Of a stretch of 64,000 nt of DNA, positions 32,962 to 46,739 are shown piece by piece. This stretch comes from Amyelois transitella (taxonomy: Eukaryota; Arthropoda; Insecta; Lepidoptera; Pyralidae). Location of the stretch: the NCBI RefSeq assembly GCF_032362555.1, contig NC_083506.1, forward strand, positions 6,557,501-6,621,500, in the 5' to 3' direction. The notes beneath the pieces were generated by a model. It worked only from the letters and a program-made list of their open reading frames with translations. It had not been told where the DNA came from and did not search any database. Position 1 is the first letter of the stretch. Each line of letters opens with the position of its first letter. Both the position numbers and the translations under genes were made by a program.

Positions 32962-35725
32962 ATGGCTGAAGATTTAAGAAATTACAAATTGCAACTGCAA
33001 CAGGTTAGCTACTTAATTGTAACGCTGCTTTTATTATGTGCTGGACAAAAATACGCGATTACATCTGATGCTTTGGTTGGGTGGACCTTTCTTTTACAAA
33101 TTATTTTTACAAATAATATATTTTTCAACAGGTGGAGGCTGCATTACTCACTGATCCTCAAAATGAAGAGCTGCTGAAATTAAAAGCTGATTTAGAAGAA
33201 GTAATTGAGTTGACAAAAGATCTTATTAAAACTCAAGATGGTGACTCCAAAGTGACAAATTTTCATAGTTCTAGTAATGATGATGATGTTACAGCGTCCC
33301 TGCTGGCGGCCGAGGAAGCTGAGGCTGGGGAAAGGTCATATCCAAGTTGGCGTGTTGGTGAAAAATGCTTAGCGAAATGGAGATCTGATGGAATGTAAGT
33401 AAATGAAGTTCATATTATTGAATTACTGCAAAATTGTAATAGTTTATATTTTAATATCTTATTTTAGTAACCCATAAGACTTGTCTGCATGTGTAGGTTA
33501 ATGTAACTAAAAAATCTTAATTTAATTGGTATAAAGAATTGCATGACATTGTGTTTGTGTAGGATCTATATGCACGAGACAATGCAGTTGGGCTTGTATG
33601 CTTTATGATATAGTGACTGATTTTTATTTCAGCTTCAGAAATATCTCATCATTGTCATAAATAATTTTCCACCAATTAAGTGTATGTATCTTTCAAACTC
33701 CTCCATTCTGTTCTATTTACATTAACAATCCTACTAGTTTTGGCTGCCATCTTCTGAATGTCATCTTTCCATCTATTCGGTGGTCTGCCCACTGGTCTTT
33801 TTTGTCCCAATAGTCTCCTTCCAAGAACTTCACATATTTGGTCAAATCATATCAGCCACTTTGACCTGTGTTATCAACCTTGTATTAGATTTTCTGTTAC
33901 AACATTTTTCCCACCATTATTATACCTATAGCTTTGTGTGCCTCTCTTGGAGCATTTCTTTGGTTATAACTAACGTGACCATTTTTTCTTGCGTCAGAGC
34001 GGGACGCTTACGGGATTTTGTATATAAGTAAATAAAAAAATATATTTTATAATTAATATATAAGTCAATAATAAATAATTATCTATACATATAATAAAAC
34101 AGTAAAAATATTTTGTCTGTACATTTAGTATTTTTGACTGACTGTTCTCATCAGCGAGATTTGAGTGCAATGTTGATATAAGTATAAAAATTTGGTTTGC
34201 TTGCAAAAGCGGGACATTTTTGCACTTGCTGGGGACAACGGGACAATCCCGCCGAAAGCAGGATGTATGGTCACCTTAGTTATAACCCAACTTTCTGCAC
34301 CATGTGAGAGCACTGGTGGAACACACTTGTAAAAAATTTATGTTTTTTTTTGGGTGGTGGTGATCTTCACACTAAAAGCAAAGTGCCAAATAATGTTAGT
34401 ACACTGAAATTTTATTGTTTTACTTTATTAATTCATATAAATTCCAGGTACTATGAAGCTGTAATTGAAGAGATTGGCCCTGAAAATTTTAAAGTTAGGT
34501 TTGATGGTTACAATACATTAGAAACTGTGGCTATTGGTGACATCAAAGCATTAGGATCAGGCATAAAGAGGCCGCTAAGCGGAGATGAAAGCAAGTAAGT
34601 ATTACCACATTTATAACCCGTGTTAATAAACTAGCTCTAGTGAACTACCAAACCATAGTGAAAATAAAAATGCTTTACTTGGTTAGGTTGCATATATGTA
34701 TATCATCCATGTGAAAACATACATACATAAATCACACCTCTTTCCTGGAGGGGTAGGCAGGGACCACATCTGTCCACTTTCCATAATCCTTGCACATTTC
34801 TTTCGCTTCATCCAAATTCATAACTCTCTTCATGCAAGCTCGTCAGTTTCGGATACTCTTGATCCTTGACTCCTTTTGCTAGAATGTCTCCGATTTGATC
34901 AAGGTATGGTTGTCTAGGCCTTCCCACTCCAACAGTCCCATTCACACTTCCTTTGTATATTTGCTTAGTCCTGTTTTCATTCATCCTCTCAACAGGACCA
35001 AACCATCTAAGCATTCCCTTTTCTATTCCAGTCATTTTATCTTATTTCACATCGCAACATTCCCTTATCGTGCTGTTTCTTATCCTGTCACTCATCCTTA
35101 TCCTTATCCTTTTTACCTATCATACTCCTAAGGGCTCTCATTTCATATTCTCTTTTTCAAAAACCACTTTCATTCCTTTCTTATTCAAAGATTCATACAT
35201 ACAATTTACCATCTCCTGAAACACTTCCCTGATGACGCTAGTATACCCTGATCGTCGATCCGCGGCGTAGTAGTGTGACGATTTTCAAGAGATTTTTATA
35301 TTACAACTGTTGGTCTGCTTTCAATCAGCGCTGCGTCCGATCTGCGATAATTGGGCCTTTATTTTCCCGATTGCCATCTTATACTACAGTGCAATCCTTA
35401 TTGGATTTAATTGTAATTGAAGTGGTACAAAAAGTCATAAAATTTTGTTTTCAGGCACGGTAAAGGCTACAACAGGGAGTACTTAAAAAAGAAAAAACAA
35501 AAAAAGCAGCAAAGGTTTAAACAAATTGAAGAAGAAAGGGAGAGTGAGAAAAATAAATGGTTGTCTTTTCATTCCAAAGCTTCTAAAAAGGCTGGAATAA
35601 AAGGAAAAAGTATATTTGCATCACCGGATAACTTGACTGGCAGAGTTGGCATTGGAACTTGTGGTATATCTGGAAGACCAATGACTGAATATACTCCTGG
35701 AGAAAAGTGGAAGAAAGGTGGATAA
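32962..35725 (+). CDS. SMNDC1: Survival of motor neuron-related splicing factor 30 (SMNDC1/SPF30), complete, 4 coding exons
   Basis: Encodes a nuclear spliceosome assembly factor that, in other animals, acts in recruiting the U4/U6.U5 tri-snRNP to the prespliceosome, through a Tudor domain that binds symmetrically dimethylated arginine. Coding exons: 32962-33003, 33132-33394, 34448-34594, 35455-35725 (723 nt, 240 aa; human protein 238 aa). The N-terminus (1-50) is a charged helical region. The Tudor domain spans about 84-145, beginning YPSWRVGEKCLAKW with aromatic residues typical of the methylarginine cage, and continuing YYEAVIEEI and VRFDGY. A lysine-rich NLS-like run (YLKKKKQKKQQ) follows, then a conserved C-terminus around KSIFASPD and GRVGIGTCGISG. 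The start ATG lies just after two candidate acceptors (ending 32952 and 32958), so a noncoding leader exon probably lies upstream. Intron 2 carries a TIR element and intron 3 an RTE LINE fragment. Confidence 0.95.
33962..34287. mobile_element. Short TIR (MITE-like) element in SMNDC1 intron 2
   Basis: Ends are inverted: ggttataactaacgtgaccat at left and the reverse complement ggttataactaaggtgaccat at right (one mismatch in 21). Internal cgggac repeats are subterminal. About 326 bp, no coding capacity; contains a nested fragment of another repeat. Confidence 0.7.
34084..34142 (+). repeat. CTAGCTG-type repeat fragment nested in a TIR element
   Basis: A taataaaacagtaaaaatat segment like the ends of the 7.9 and 62.4 kb copies, sitting inside the element at 33962-34287. 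Confidence 0.5.
34718..35230 (-). pseudogene. RTE-like LINE 3' fragment in SMNDC1 intron 3
   Basis: The minus strand reads MLRWFGPVERMNENRTKQIYKGSVNG and GRPRQPYLDQIGDIL, the C-terminal region of RTE/BovB-like reverse transcriptase, followed by the 3' UTR and a CATA-type repeat tail near 34718. Frameshifts upstream of codon 1 show decay. A related copy lies at 6907-7290. Confidence 0.7.
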
Positions 35726-35920
35726 TGCTAAAAGTGATATTTAAAATACTTAGGTTTAGTTTATTGCTAATAGTTTACAATAGGGGTGATGACAAGGTCT
35801 TAAAACAATGTAATTAGTTAATAACATGATAGACACATTACGTAAATTTTTGGATTCAATTTTGACTCCAATGTCCATCATAAAAATTCAAAAATATTTA
35901 GAACTAACTATGCATCAGTG

Positions 35921-35926
35921 AATAAA
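35921..35926 (+). terminator. Polyadenylation signal AATAAA for SMNDC1
   Basis: AATAAA 196 nt downstream of the SMNDC1 stop codon, inside a short A-rich stretch. A second AATAAA-like site lies near 36402. The first is preferred on distance alone. Confidence 0.45.
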
Positions 35927-35929
35927 AAA

Positions 35930-38739
35930 AAATGGAGCAACTTTAGGCTAACTTAAGGCATCATGAGCTAAACGCAATTACATATTAAGGAAGCAGCCAA
36001 ACAAAAAAGGTTCATAACGCGAACAAGAAACTCAGGTACGTCAACCTTGAACAGCGTTTTGCACTTGCCAAAGTAAGAGCGAGATCAACATCATTATAAT
36101 GTCATGCAATTTTTACTTTAAGGATGCGATTATTTCACCAATGTTTTAGTTGTTGTGAAGAATTTGTGGTATTTATTGATTTTGCTATAAATAGCGAAGC
36201 AAAAAGTTGTCATCATGCCTATTATACTAACAACATATTAAAATTAAATACCTAGTTACATAGTGTCACTCTTAAGACTGCAACTGTAAATATTTATTAG
36301 GTAGATATACTACAAAAGCTATAAGTACTGTAAATACACTCAAGGCTTATCATATTTTCCATATTTGTTTGGACTGCAAATACACCAATACAGTTTATAA
36401 TAATAAATTTCGTGGAATTGTATTTTTTTTTTTATTTAAGCTATCCATTTCTTTAAGTACATCAAATAAAGAATAACAATATTTATCATAAGATGATCTA
36501 TTGAATCTACGTACTTACCTCTAACCATAGTTAAACAGATGCGCTTCTAGGAATATTAAAGGTGCACTTCTTAAAGTGCGCCCATTGACGTACTATAAAC
36601 AACTAGACTCACAATCCCGCTAAAAAAGTGTCCGCGGCAAAACTCTACTCAACGCTCAAGTGAGTAAAGTTCTCGGCTAGTCTCATTTCGTCCGTCCACG
36701 AGTGACAACATCGCACAATGACGAAGTGCTCTGTTAAAAAGTGTAAAAATTGTCCAAGAATTGCGCTCAAAAAGGATGGCGTTTCCTATTTCATTTAAGT
36801 ACAATTCAGTTTTAAAGTAATCGCACTTAATAGTATAAGTTAGCTGTTGGTTTTCTATCAAATCATTTTATTAATTATTTAAAACTTAAGGGTACTCGGC
36901 ATTTAGCACTATCCGCGCCTATCTCTTTCTTGCGGTCAACAAATATTAAAGAGTAAACGAAACAAATATAGTTTTGTCGCCGCGCTTCATGATGCTCGCC
37001 TAGGAACAAAAAATTGTGGAGTCGCTTTGTTTTATTTTTATGATTTTTTATTTTGATACTAGTTCGGTTGATTAATTATTTAATGAGGTGAATGGAAATA
37101 TGTAATGTTATCTGAAAATGGTACCTGTTAAAACGATTAAGTAAAATTTGGTAAGGGGGTGATACTACATCAATTACACGACTATCTAGTAAATTCTAAT
37201 CACATGCCAACGAAGTCGCAAGTAAAACCTTACAGAATAACATACAATTTACGTGTATTTCAGTTTTCTGCAGAACGCCATAATAAGGAATGAATGGATT
37301 TCTATTAGGTATAGCGAGAGACCGAGGTGAAGAGTTTTTAATCGGGATCGAACCCGAGACCTCCGACTTGGCAGTCAGGCAAGATGATCATTAGGCCACA
37401 GAAGTCGACAAAAAACAAAAGAACTACCTTTAAAGTAAAAAATAAACTGTTTACATCCAAATCGACACATAATCACATACATTCAAACACTCATACACCC
37501 AAACAAACTCCTTCTAACATCCAATGACAATTTTTATTGCAACGCATTTCGTATCAAAATGTTAAAGTGTGTGAAGGTAAAATTTTTAAAATAACAAAAC
37601 CATATGAAACATTGTGTTAATACCATGTCACACCAAACTACGTTTTTTAAGGATTGCGTGCCTTATTATAAAACATTTAAGGTTCAATTTTCAATACACT
37701 TGTTTTTGGACATAGGACTTTGTCAAATAGTCGAAGTAATATGAGTAATAATAATTATGTATTGAGGTGAGGACGATATTTTGTTTTATTTTGCTCGGAA
37801 CTGTTTATCTAGTTGTTTATAGTTGATCGAAGAGTGCGCTTAGAGGAATCATCTTTCTGCTGAAAATTCATATAAAATAGAATTTAATTAAACGTTTTTT
37901 CGCATCAATCCCATGCCATTTACAAATAAGCCATAGGTAAAAAGAGATAAAAGATTTCCTTTTGAATTTGCCTAACTAAAAATTTATTTTTTTGTAATAA
38001 GACTTCCATAACAATTTGGAAGATTGTTAAACAAAATTATTTTACTTCACCAAACAAATCATGACCATTTCATCTCTTACTTCTCCCAAAAGCTGCTGAA
38101 ATGGTATAGATACAATTTTGTATATAATATATTATTAAGATAATTAAGACGGGGTGTAAAATAAAATACTGTGTTGGTAAAATGAAAAAAACTTTAATAA
38201 AAACTTTAAACATAAAACCCTAACGTATTGGTCCACTGTACATCAATACATAGATTATTAAATATTTATGGAAAAAGAAAATAGAGTATCAATAAGTATA
38301 CTTATCGATCTACATATTAAAAGAATCACAATCAATAGTGAGTGCAAATAGCTTCAGCGTCGGAGGGTATACCTACTAAGTGTAAACAAATCGGTCATGT
38401 TAGCCGCATGCTTTGTTTACAAAATGTTAACATAAATTAGGACTGCTGATTGCCGTAATCATAATATCGTTCGGGTCAGACCAAATAACATATAAAAAGG
38501 TAATAAACGTAAAATTCTAGATGATGAACTCTACTTTCCAAGATTAAGTTATGTTTTTGTGTAATTAATATACAATTTTTTGTCTATGCGTACATTAGTT
38601 TAAGTGCCAACAATTGGTAAACTGTGTTATTCGCATTGCATTAAAAGTTAACATGCCAATCGTCACACCTAGTAGTAGTTTTTTCGGTAAAAAAATAGTA
38701 ATTTCAACGCGGGCTTTGTGCGGCGGTGGGCTTTTTTTA
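35930..38739. other. Intergenic DNA downstream of SMNDC1
   Basis: No coding exons recognised. Holds a tRNA-like remnant near 37.4 kb and otherwise unique-looking A+T-rich sequence. Confidence 0.5.
37330..37412 (-). repeat. tRNA-like SINE head remnant
   Basis: The minus strand shows tctgtggcctaatgatcatc and then cgggttcgatcccg, an A-box/B-box arrangement like a tRNA. It is too diverged, and lacks acceptor-stem pairing, for a working tRNA gene. Confidence 0.45.
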
Positions 38740-38999
38740 CATACATAGATACATATATAATATCGTCTTTGTCCCTTGCGGGGTAAGCAGAGCCAACAAT
38801 CTTAAAAAGACTGATAGGCCACGTTCAGCTGTTTGGCTTAATTATAGAATTGAGATTCAAATAGTGACAGGTTGCTAGCCTATCCCAAGTTTATAGGTCT
38901 ACCTATCCCTTAATCGCCTTTTACGACATCCATGGGAAAGAGTTGGAGTGGTCCTATTCTTTTTCCTATTTGTGTCCATAAATTTTTGCCACACGGCAA
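38740..38999 (-). repeat. SINE-like repeat (family S)
   Basis: Full length with a diverged head (the cggcac end is replaced by aatttttgccacacggcaa). Confidence 0.8.
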
Positions 39000-41813
39000 T
39001 TTTTACAAAATACCCTATGCATATCATAAAAACCACTTAACCGATTTTGATGCCCCCCGGACTTAAAAATTCTGTTGATAGATTTTACATACATGAGGCC
39101 CTATTTACGTCGTTTAAATGCCACAGAATTACTTGGGAATATAAAATGTAAGAAATTAGTAAATACTTTAACCAAGAATCAGGTAGAAATAAAGCTAAGC
39201 ACGTGTTCAATTAATCAACACGAAACAATTCAGTCACAAACAAGCCACGGAAACATTAAAGGTACAGGTGGGTAGGCATACAAACATTCACGATTCGATT
39301 CATCTTGTATGCACACGTAAACACAATGTGGCATAATCTACACAGATCCCACAAGTTAGTTAGGCAGGCAGTACCAACGGGACTTCACATTTATAGAAGA
39401 GTCCTTATCGGAAGAAGGTAGGTACCTTCATGAGATATATGTACCTAACTATCTACTTGCTCTTGCCGTTACCGTGAAATTACCAGAAAAAATACTTACC
39501 TAGGTATGTTACTATTGAACGTTAAGTCTGTATTATACCTAGTGTGCGTTGTTTTCCATTTAAACTATTACTAACTACTCCATAGTAAACAAGGAACGCT
39601 TATAATTTCGTCATGTCTGTCTGCTTGTTCGCGCTTTTACTCGGAGACTTGGTAGAAGGCTGTAATTTTTATATTACAAAAAGAACATTATCTCAATTTC
39701 AATAGGTTTTTTAAAAATATTATAAGGTTAAGAACACCATATCTCCATTTAAGAATTCATTTCTAAAAAAAATTTTAATAGAGGTATGCGTCCCAACTTC
39801 AATTTGCTCAAGGGTTATACCTATGTGGACTTGTGAAAAAAATTACAGCAGTTACATATATAACGAAGCTTAAGGCAAATTATCACAGCTGAGTAGTAAG
39901 TAAAGACTAAAAAGATGTAACTTATAAAATGTACTTACTCGGAAAAGTAAATTTTTTTCATACTACCTAATTAGATTGAAAATTAGTGGACAGTTTTGTC
40001 GATTTATTCTTTTTCCAGGGCTGGTGTTTTCTCACTGCGGCAAATAAATATAAATGGGCTCTTAATAGACTTTAATTTAATGGACTATATACATACATTT
40101 TTTTTTTTTCGGGACAAATTACACAGATTGAGTTAGCCTCGAAGTAAGTTCGAGACTTGTGTTACGAGATGCTAACTCAACGATACTATATTTTGTAATA
40201 AATACTTGTATAGACAAACATCCAAGACCCAGACCAGCCGGAGAAAGTTCGTTTCTCATCATGCCCTGACCGGGATTCGAACCTGGGACCTCCGGAGTCA
40301 CAGACAAGTGTATTACCGCTGCGCCACAGAGGCCGTCAATATATATAGGTATAAAATGTATTGCGCACAAAACCAGAACAAGCAAGAGATAAAGGCAATG
40401 TTGCAATTTTTCAAAACATTTCTTATTAACTTACTTAATAAATTAAAAAACTACGTCAAGTTAAACAAATATAGCAAATTTAATAATAATTTGTACTTGG
40501 ATGACTGAGCGATAGGTACTTGGTAGACGCCAGAAAAACATAAAAAGTAGTAAAATCATAAAACCACCGAAAAATCCTTTAATAACTTATGTTAACGAAA
40601 AACCGCCACCAATCAATATACTACTTTTTTAAAGTCGGTAAAATTTCTAAACCCTCCTAAGTGTAACAAACACTCCTCAAAACCGCATCAAAATCGGTAT
40701 AAGTGTAAGGTATCAGCGAAACGCGATATAATCCCGGACAAACATATATACAGGTAAAACAGAGAACCACCTTTTTAAGGCGGTTAAAAAGTTATAAAAG
40801 CTAAAACAAACCCACTAAAGATGAAACTCAGAAAGGAATTCCATACAAAATAGTAAAAACCAAAAACGGTGGACGTCACAAAAACAGTTAGTATTTTAAC
40901 CGGGCACTTTACCGATTCGACCACTGCTCCCTAGTAATTCCTTTCCTAAGTATTTCTACCAAAAAATCATGTGCACAGGGTATAATAAGAGGAAGTTATT
41001 ATAATTCTGTAGTGAACAAGGTATCACGTCCTTTCCTTTGACCTATTATACCTAGCTGTCATTTCGGTTTGATATATTCTACGTATCAGCCAAGTCTATA
41101 AAAAGGTAAAAGTAAAAAAAAAATTTTAGGGTACCTCTCATGTAGGTACGTAAAGATATTGTTGATAGGTCGCCTGTGCTTAAATTTCATACAACGTTTC
41201 GCTTTCATTTCCAAGGGATCCTACGTTGTATTTAGATAAAATTGTGTCAGTGCCTATATATAGTGCCAAAGCTTTTTACTGCTAAATCGTACTAAAGCCC
41301 GAAATACACCTTGTTATCACCCACCAATTACACCACCAGGTTATCTATCATTTCAAATGAAAGCGATACTAAGTTATATAAAAAGTATAGGTATACTTTT
41401 TCATCTTATACTAACCGATTCTTAAACGCTCACATATTCAATTTTAATGCCGATCAACTTCTGGCCTAGAAAAGGCACACCTACTTGAAAAATAATAATT
41501 GTTGTCCAAACGTCATATAAATGCTTCGTAGGTGTACGCTCACAAAAAGTAAGTACTTATAGGGGTATTTTTACAACTATCGAAGTCTTCATTGTGACCC
41601 AACACACACTTGACCGGTATTATTTAGTGAATTCTTGTCTTGTTCCATCATAAAAAATCCAATAGGCGTTTCGTCGGCATCAGGAAGGCCCTATGTTAAA
41701 TTCTGTATCTTTTCACTTTTCCTTGGCACTGCGCCCATACATGAATAAATTAAGACAATTTTCTTATTTTTCTCTTTACATTTGCTATGTGGATAGTTAT
41801 TGTTTATACTAGA
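39000..41813. other. Noncoding; one tRNA-derived SINE
   Basis: Outside the SINE at 40095-40339, I find no gene, no strong hairpin and no further repeat with clear ends. Confidence 0.5.
40095..40339 (-). repeat. tRNA-derived SINE with poly(A) tail
   Basis: On the minus strand a tRNA-like head (gcctctgtggcgcagcggta A-box region, ggttcgaatccc B box at about 40269-40280) is followed by a unique body and an A run (T run 40095-40106 on +). No clear target duplication was found. Distinct from family S. Confidence 0.75.
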
Positions 41814-42085
41814 TACATACATACATATAATCCCGTAGGGGTATTCCACTTGCGGGGTAGACAGAGCCAACAGTCTTGAAAAGACTGATAGTCCACGTTC
41901 AGCTGTTTGGCTTGATGATAGAATTGAGATTCAAATAGTGACAGGTTGCCAGCCCATCGCCGAAAAGAAAAAATCCAAGATGATAACCTATCCCGTAGTT
42001 GCCTATGTCACAAAGACATCAATGGGAAAAAGATGAAGTGTTTCTTTTGTTTTTTCTATATATTGGTGCTGGGAACCACAAGGCT
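41814..42085 (-). repeat. SINE-like repeat (family S)
   Basis: Full length, moderately diverged; followed by a second, decayed copy at 42108-42244 in the same orientation. Confidence 0.8.
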
Positions 42086-42107
42086 TTTTATTAATACAAC
42101 GTTTATG

Positions 42108-42244
42108 TAATCACGTCTTTATCCCTTACAGGGTATACAGACCCAACAATCTCGAAAATAATAGACTACCATGTTCAGCTATAATAAGTGACAGGTTGCT
42201 ATCCTATGGCCTAAAAGAAAAATCCCAAATTTATAAACATTTCC
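42108..42244 (-). repeat. SINE-like repeat (family S), decayed
   Basis: Recognisable from aatcacgtctttatccctt and gtgacaggttgctatcc; head missing. Confidence 0.6.
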
Positions 42245-45200
42245 TTTGATTGACATTTACAATCTGTCCGGGAAGAGACGCAGCTGGCTCACAGAATAAT
42301 TAGTTATTGTTACATGTCCTTATATTTTCCAAGTTATTACTCTAACTGTAGTAATGTTCTAAGCATTCTTATCTAGGTCTGTGATTATTCAGTAGCTACA
42401 ATTACAAAATTTAACCTTGTAAGATTATACAGACATATATTTTACATGAAGGTACCTAGAAGGGAGCTAACATTTGCAATAATAACCAAATCCACTCATA
42501 CTAAGTAGGTATCTACTAGCCCGTAATAGTGAGTAAATTGGATGCTTCCGGCTTGATATAGCCTTTCCGACTAATGTCATACTATTAGATTAACTGACCA
42601 CGTCTTCCCATGTTCTTTTGCTAAGTAAATATTTCACTATGTGTTCCTTAAGTAGTTAGAATTTATTAGAGTCAATATGATGGACAATAATTTTAATTTC
42701 GACAAAGTAGTAGGTACATCCAAAAAGAGAATTTATCAATCAACAATGCCAAAAGTTCAATTTAAGATTTTGTCTTTATTGATTGTTAATCAACTGGGTA
42801 CTGGCGCCGCGTGTAGGTTAATTTACGTTAGAGTTAAACGATAATTATCCAGACCTATAATAGAGTTACAGTTAATTCTATAGTAGGTATATAGTAGTAA
42901 CCCATTTCCGTGCCAATTTTATACCTATAGCCACAGAAGTATATGTGCGCGTGGCGTTCCACGCTGCTGCCACTCGACACTATACATAAAACAGGAAGTA
43001 CCTATGACGAAAATCGTTTTCTTTGGTGAAGCCATATGTAATTTCAATTTTAAAATCCTGGCTATCACATCGTGTTGGTCATATAGTTGTCGACCTGGCA
43101 ATTATTTGTCCATTATTTCTTTCCACATGCTATAAGCTCTAAATAAAATACGTTTTTGTAAATCACATTCAACTCTGTTTTGAAGCAATGCTTGAAGTAA
43201 TTTTTTTACTGATCAGATCAACTACGTACCAGACAAACATTCCAAAAAATGATTTTCTGTTTGTGTTAAGTACAGAACTCGATTTGTACAATCTCATCAA
43301 ATGTACTGTTTTAAGACCTCAATAATTATTTGCCAATGCTGCCAGTCTTCTGGGCAGAATTGGATTGAAACTATGCAAAGACAGCATAATGTAAGATTTC
43401 AGTTTGTGAATGTACCTACTTGCATAATTTTAATTAAAAATTATACTAAGATTTTAATAGTAAGTTCTTAATATTTAAAAAAACGGTCGAATTGAGAACC
43501 TTCTGTTTTGAAGTCTGTTACTTATATAGGACCATTTCAAGATTATTATTATATAGAAAATCTAGGTACTTAAAAAGAGTGTCAGTGGTTGACCTACTAA
43601 AATTCGCAAGTAACCCGTGTGAGGCCAGCTATTTCAACCATGTACCGATAACACTTTCTGAGTTATGAACATTAGTTTGAGTGTTAATCGATGCTCTCAC
43701 GGTGAGGAATACATCGGGAAAAAAGTTGCACATTCAGGCAACTGAATGTGTAACCTGATCCAATATTCGTAAGGTTCCTCTGCAAAGATGGCGGAGGTCA
43801 GATGGGAGTCGCTTCGTGAAAAACCTGAGTCATCCAATCCAGGATCCATGGTCAAGAGCCAATGCCGCGGGCTCCTCTCCAGAGTATTGTGGAGAAGATA
43901 CTGAAAAATTTGTCCGCCGAAAAAGAAGAGAACCTCTTTTTTGGTTAAGTATGACCCGGACCTTAACAAAGCAACATTGCCATAAGGAAAGGAAAATCTT
44001 TACTCAGCCATGATAAATAGCGACCCGACGGCTTTTATTAAAACGGCCAATGAAATTGATGTTCCCATTAATTCCTGGTCAAGATTTATAGCTGGAGACT
44101 CCAGGGTCAATTAATTGGTGATTCATATAATTACTGCCCGCTTTTACAGCACCTTCTTGGATTTAGGACCTTTAAAATTATCGTTTTAAATAAAAATTAC
44201 GTTGGGACGCAAAAGGCAGTCAATATGTATGTTCTTGGGGGTTGTTTTTCATCATCACCCAGGGATTTAGGCTTGATTATGTATTCACCTTTTAGATAGA
44301 TTTTAGAAGAGACTAGAGTCCGACTTCTGTTCGACTTGAATGGCGATTCTGTGGTGGTAACTCAAGTTACAGGAAGCGAGTCCCATGTGACCTCCGCAAA
44401 CTTTGCAGAAGATCTTAACCTATTATTTCATCAGAGTTACAGATATTTAAAGTCTGTAAAAGTCTACAAAGCTTATCCATAGTCACAGGACTTGACGGTT
44501 AAATGATGGATCTGACATTCAGATACAGCTACTGGTTGCTAGCCTGTCGCCTAGACAAATAATCCAAAGCTTACAAGCATTTCTATTCTCAGTTTAAAAT
44601 CTGTCATTTGTCTCGTAGTTTCGATGCTGAGCTTCGAAATCGATGAGTCGAAGAAAAATCCAAAATAGAGCTACATTTATTTTGATTAAGTTGGAAGATT
44701 ATTAAGCATTTTGATCAACGCATTTTTACTGCCGTCCAAAAGAAAATGGGCACAATAACAAACAAGGGAACTTTCAATAAAGGAACTTGGGACGTAAAAA
44801 CATACAAAATCCACGGTATTCGCTGAGTCGACGCGTAAAACTGTTGATAACGCATGCAATACTGAAATCATAAAATAAAAATGAAACAGAGGAGTAACGT
44901 CTGAGGTTTACTGAAATTTTGGTTAAATGTTATTTTAAAAATAAAAAATATATTTTATTTAAGGAAAAATAAAGAAAATACGTTACCGAACGAAATATAG
45001 TTAACAAGTTATTTTGACAATCCAATTATTCTAAGTTCCAACTAAAACAAACAGGCTAACAGGCCTGCATTCGACAAGATCAAAATTACTTTGAAAGCCT
45101 GCTTAGAGCTTAAATGCCAAAGGCATAATTCATGCATTCAGTAAGAATGTATAAATATTTTACGCTCTAACTAAAACTTTGTAAGAATCTTTGAAAAATA

Positions 45201-45445
45201 AGAAAAATATCGTTAGCTTCTCTTGTTCATCATCGCTTTTGTTCTATCTTCCGACTTTACCTCCAATGCGCCCTCCACAGAACATCTCTAAATCAATAAA
45301 GAACGATCGCGCTTTTCTGATTTAAACAACCGCACTGAAATTTAAAACCTCACAAGTCAGACTTATCCTAAACGACTCATCCACTAATGTTATAACCGCC
45401 AGTGCTAGTGCCAGATGTATATAGTCACTATATTTATAACATAAC

Positions 45446-45602
45446 ATATAATCACGTATATATACTTAGGTTATATATAAGGCTTAACGATAGAACTGAG
45501 ATTCAAATAGAGACAGGTTGCTAGCCCATCGCCTAAAAGAAGAATCCCAAGTTTTTAAGCCTATCCCTTAGTCGCCTTTTACGACATCCATGGGAAAGAG
45601 TG
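45446..45602 (-). repeat. SINE-like repeat (family S), partial
   Basis: The tail-proximal third is deleted, and the head stops after catccatgggaaagag. Confidence 0.75.
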
Positions 45603-45950
45603 GTTAATACAAATACTGGAACTGTTTGGTTACTGAACTGTTAAAGATAAGTATTGTATTCTCAGTCTGATCAAACTAACGTAGGGCGACTTAAAACATT
45701 GTTTAAAAAAGCATCTTAGACTAAATGAGATATTTAAAAATAACTGTTATTGCCACAGCCATTAGAATTGCAGTTAACATTTCGTTCGTCAGCGTCAGTC
45801 GTTATCGTCACAGGTAATCTCGCGTAGACAAACCAAACGAGCTTCTGTCCTGATACGACATCAAACTCTCAATTTTCAAATCTATTTGTCAACACAGGCA
45901 TCAAGCAACATAAATATTTGTGTCCATGATTGTGAAACATGTCCATGATG

Positions 45951-46144
45951 GCCGTGTGGTTCCCGGTACCAATACAAAAAAGAATAGGACCCACTCCATC
46001 TCTTGTCATCAACCTGTCACTATTTGAATCTCAATTCTATTTTAAACCCAAATAGCTTAACGTTGCCTATCAGTCTTTACAAACTGTAGGCTCTGTCTAC
46101 CCCGCAAGGGATATAGACGTGATTATATGTATGTATGAATGTAT
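45951..46144 (+). repeat. SINE-like repeat (family S), internally deleted
   Basis: Head and tail are intact; about 70 bases around aaggcgactaagg are missing. Confidence 0.8.
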
Positions 46145-46739
46145 GATTGTGAAACTGCTGCATGTCGTTCTTACCTAAAAGCGTATGATCATGCTAACAA
46201 ATTCAGAAAAATAAATAAGTTATTGAAACTTATCAGTATCTATTTCAAATAAAACGTTATTTTGGAAGGATCTACGGTTTTCTATATCTATATTCTACAC
46301 ATTCGTAACTAGATGTGGTCGATAGCATCTTAGACCCTTGAGACTCTTCGTCTACCCACATTATCACATTTTCCCAGACGTCAGCAGCAGAACGTTTTGT
46401 TATTATAAATGGTACTTATATTTTATTTGCGAAGAAAGTGGTTTGTTTGTTTAAAGATATTCCCGAAACCTTCATTCTTATTCCGGGTTTTCCCATTTGC
46501 AGTTGCCCCAAAGGATTTCAGTTCTTGTTTCAGGGTTTCACCGGGAATGCAAGCTTTCAATCTTCTTGAATAAGTAATCAAATTATTCGCTTACTTTTTA
46601 TTAGGAGTCTAAATAACAAGCTAATTCTGAAGAAAGCTGAATATCAGTATTAAATATGCAAATTATAACCGGGTTTTTCGTTTAGGGAAAAATTTTAATG
46701 CAGGTACGATGACCTGGATCGTCGGAGGTGGCCAACAAT

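Larger units (their letters stand above)
42245..46739. other. Noncoding; SINE copies and a possible old LINE scrap
   Basis: 43735-43990 is GC-richer with a short open frame on both strands (minus-strand HWLLTMDPGLDDSGF, then SDSHLTSAIFAEEPYEYWIRLH), which looks like transposon-derived coding remains but could not be assigned. Confidence 0.4.

Noticed and set aside
40259..40339. Stand-alone tRNA gene on the minus strand
   Set aside because: The A and B boxes are those of a SINE head: it is followed by a body and poly(A) tail and has no proper acceptor stem.
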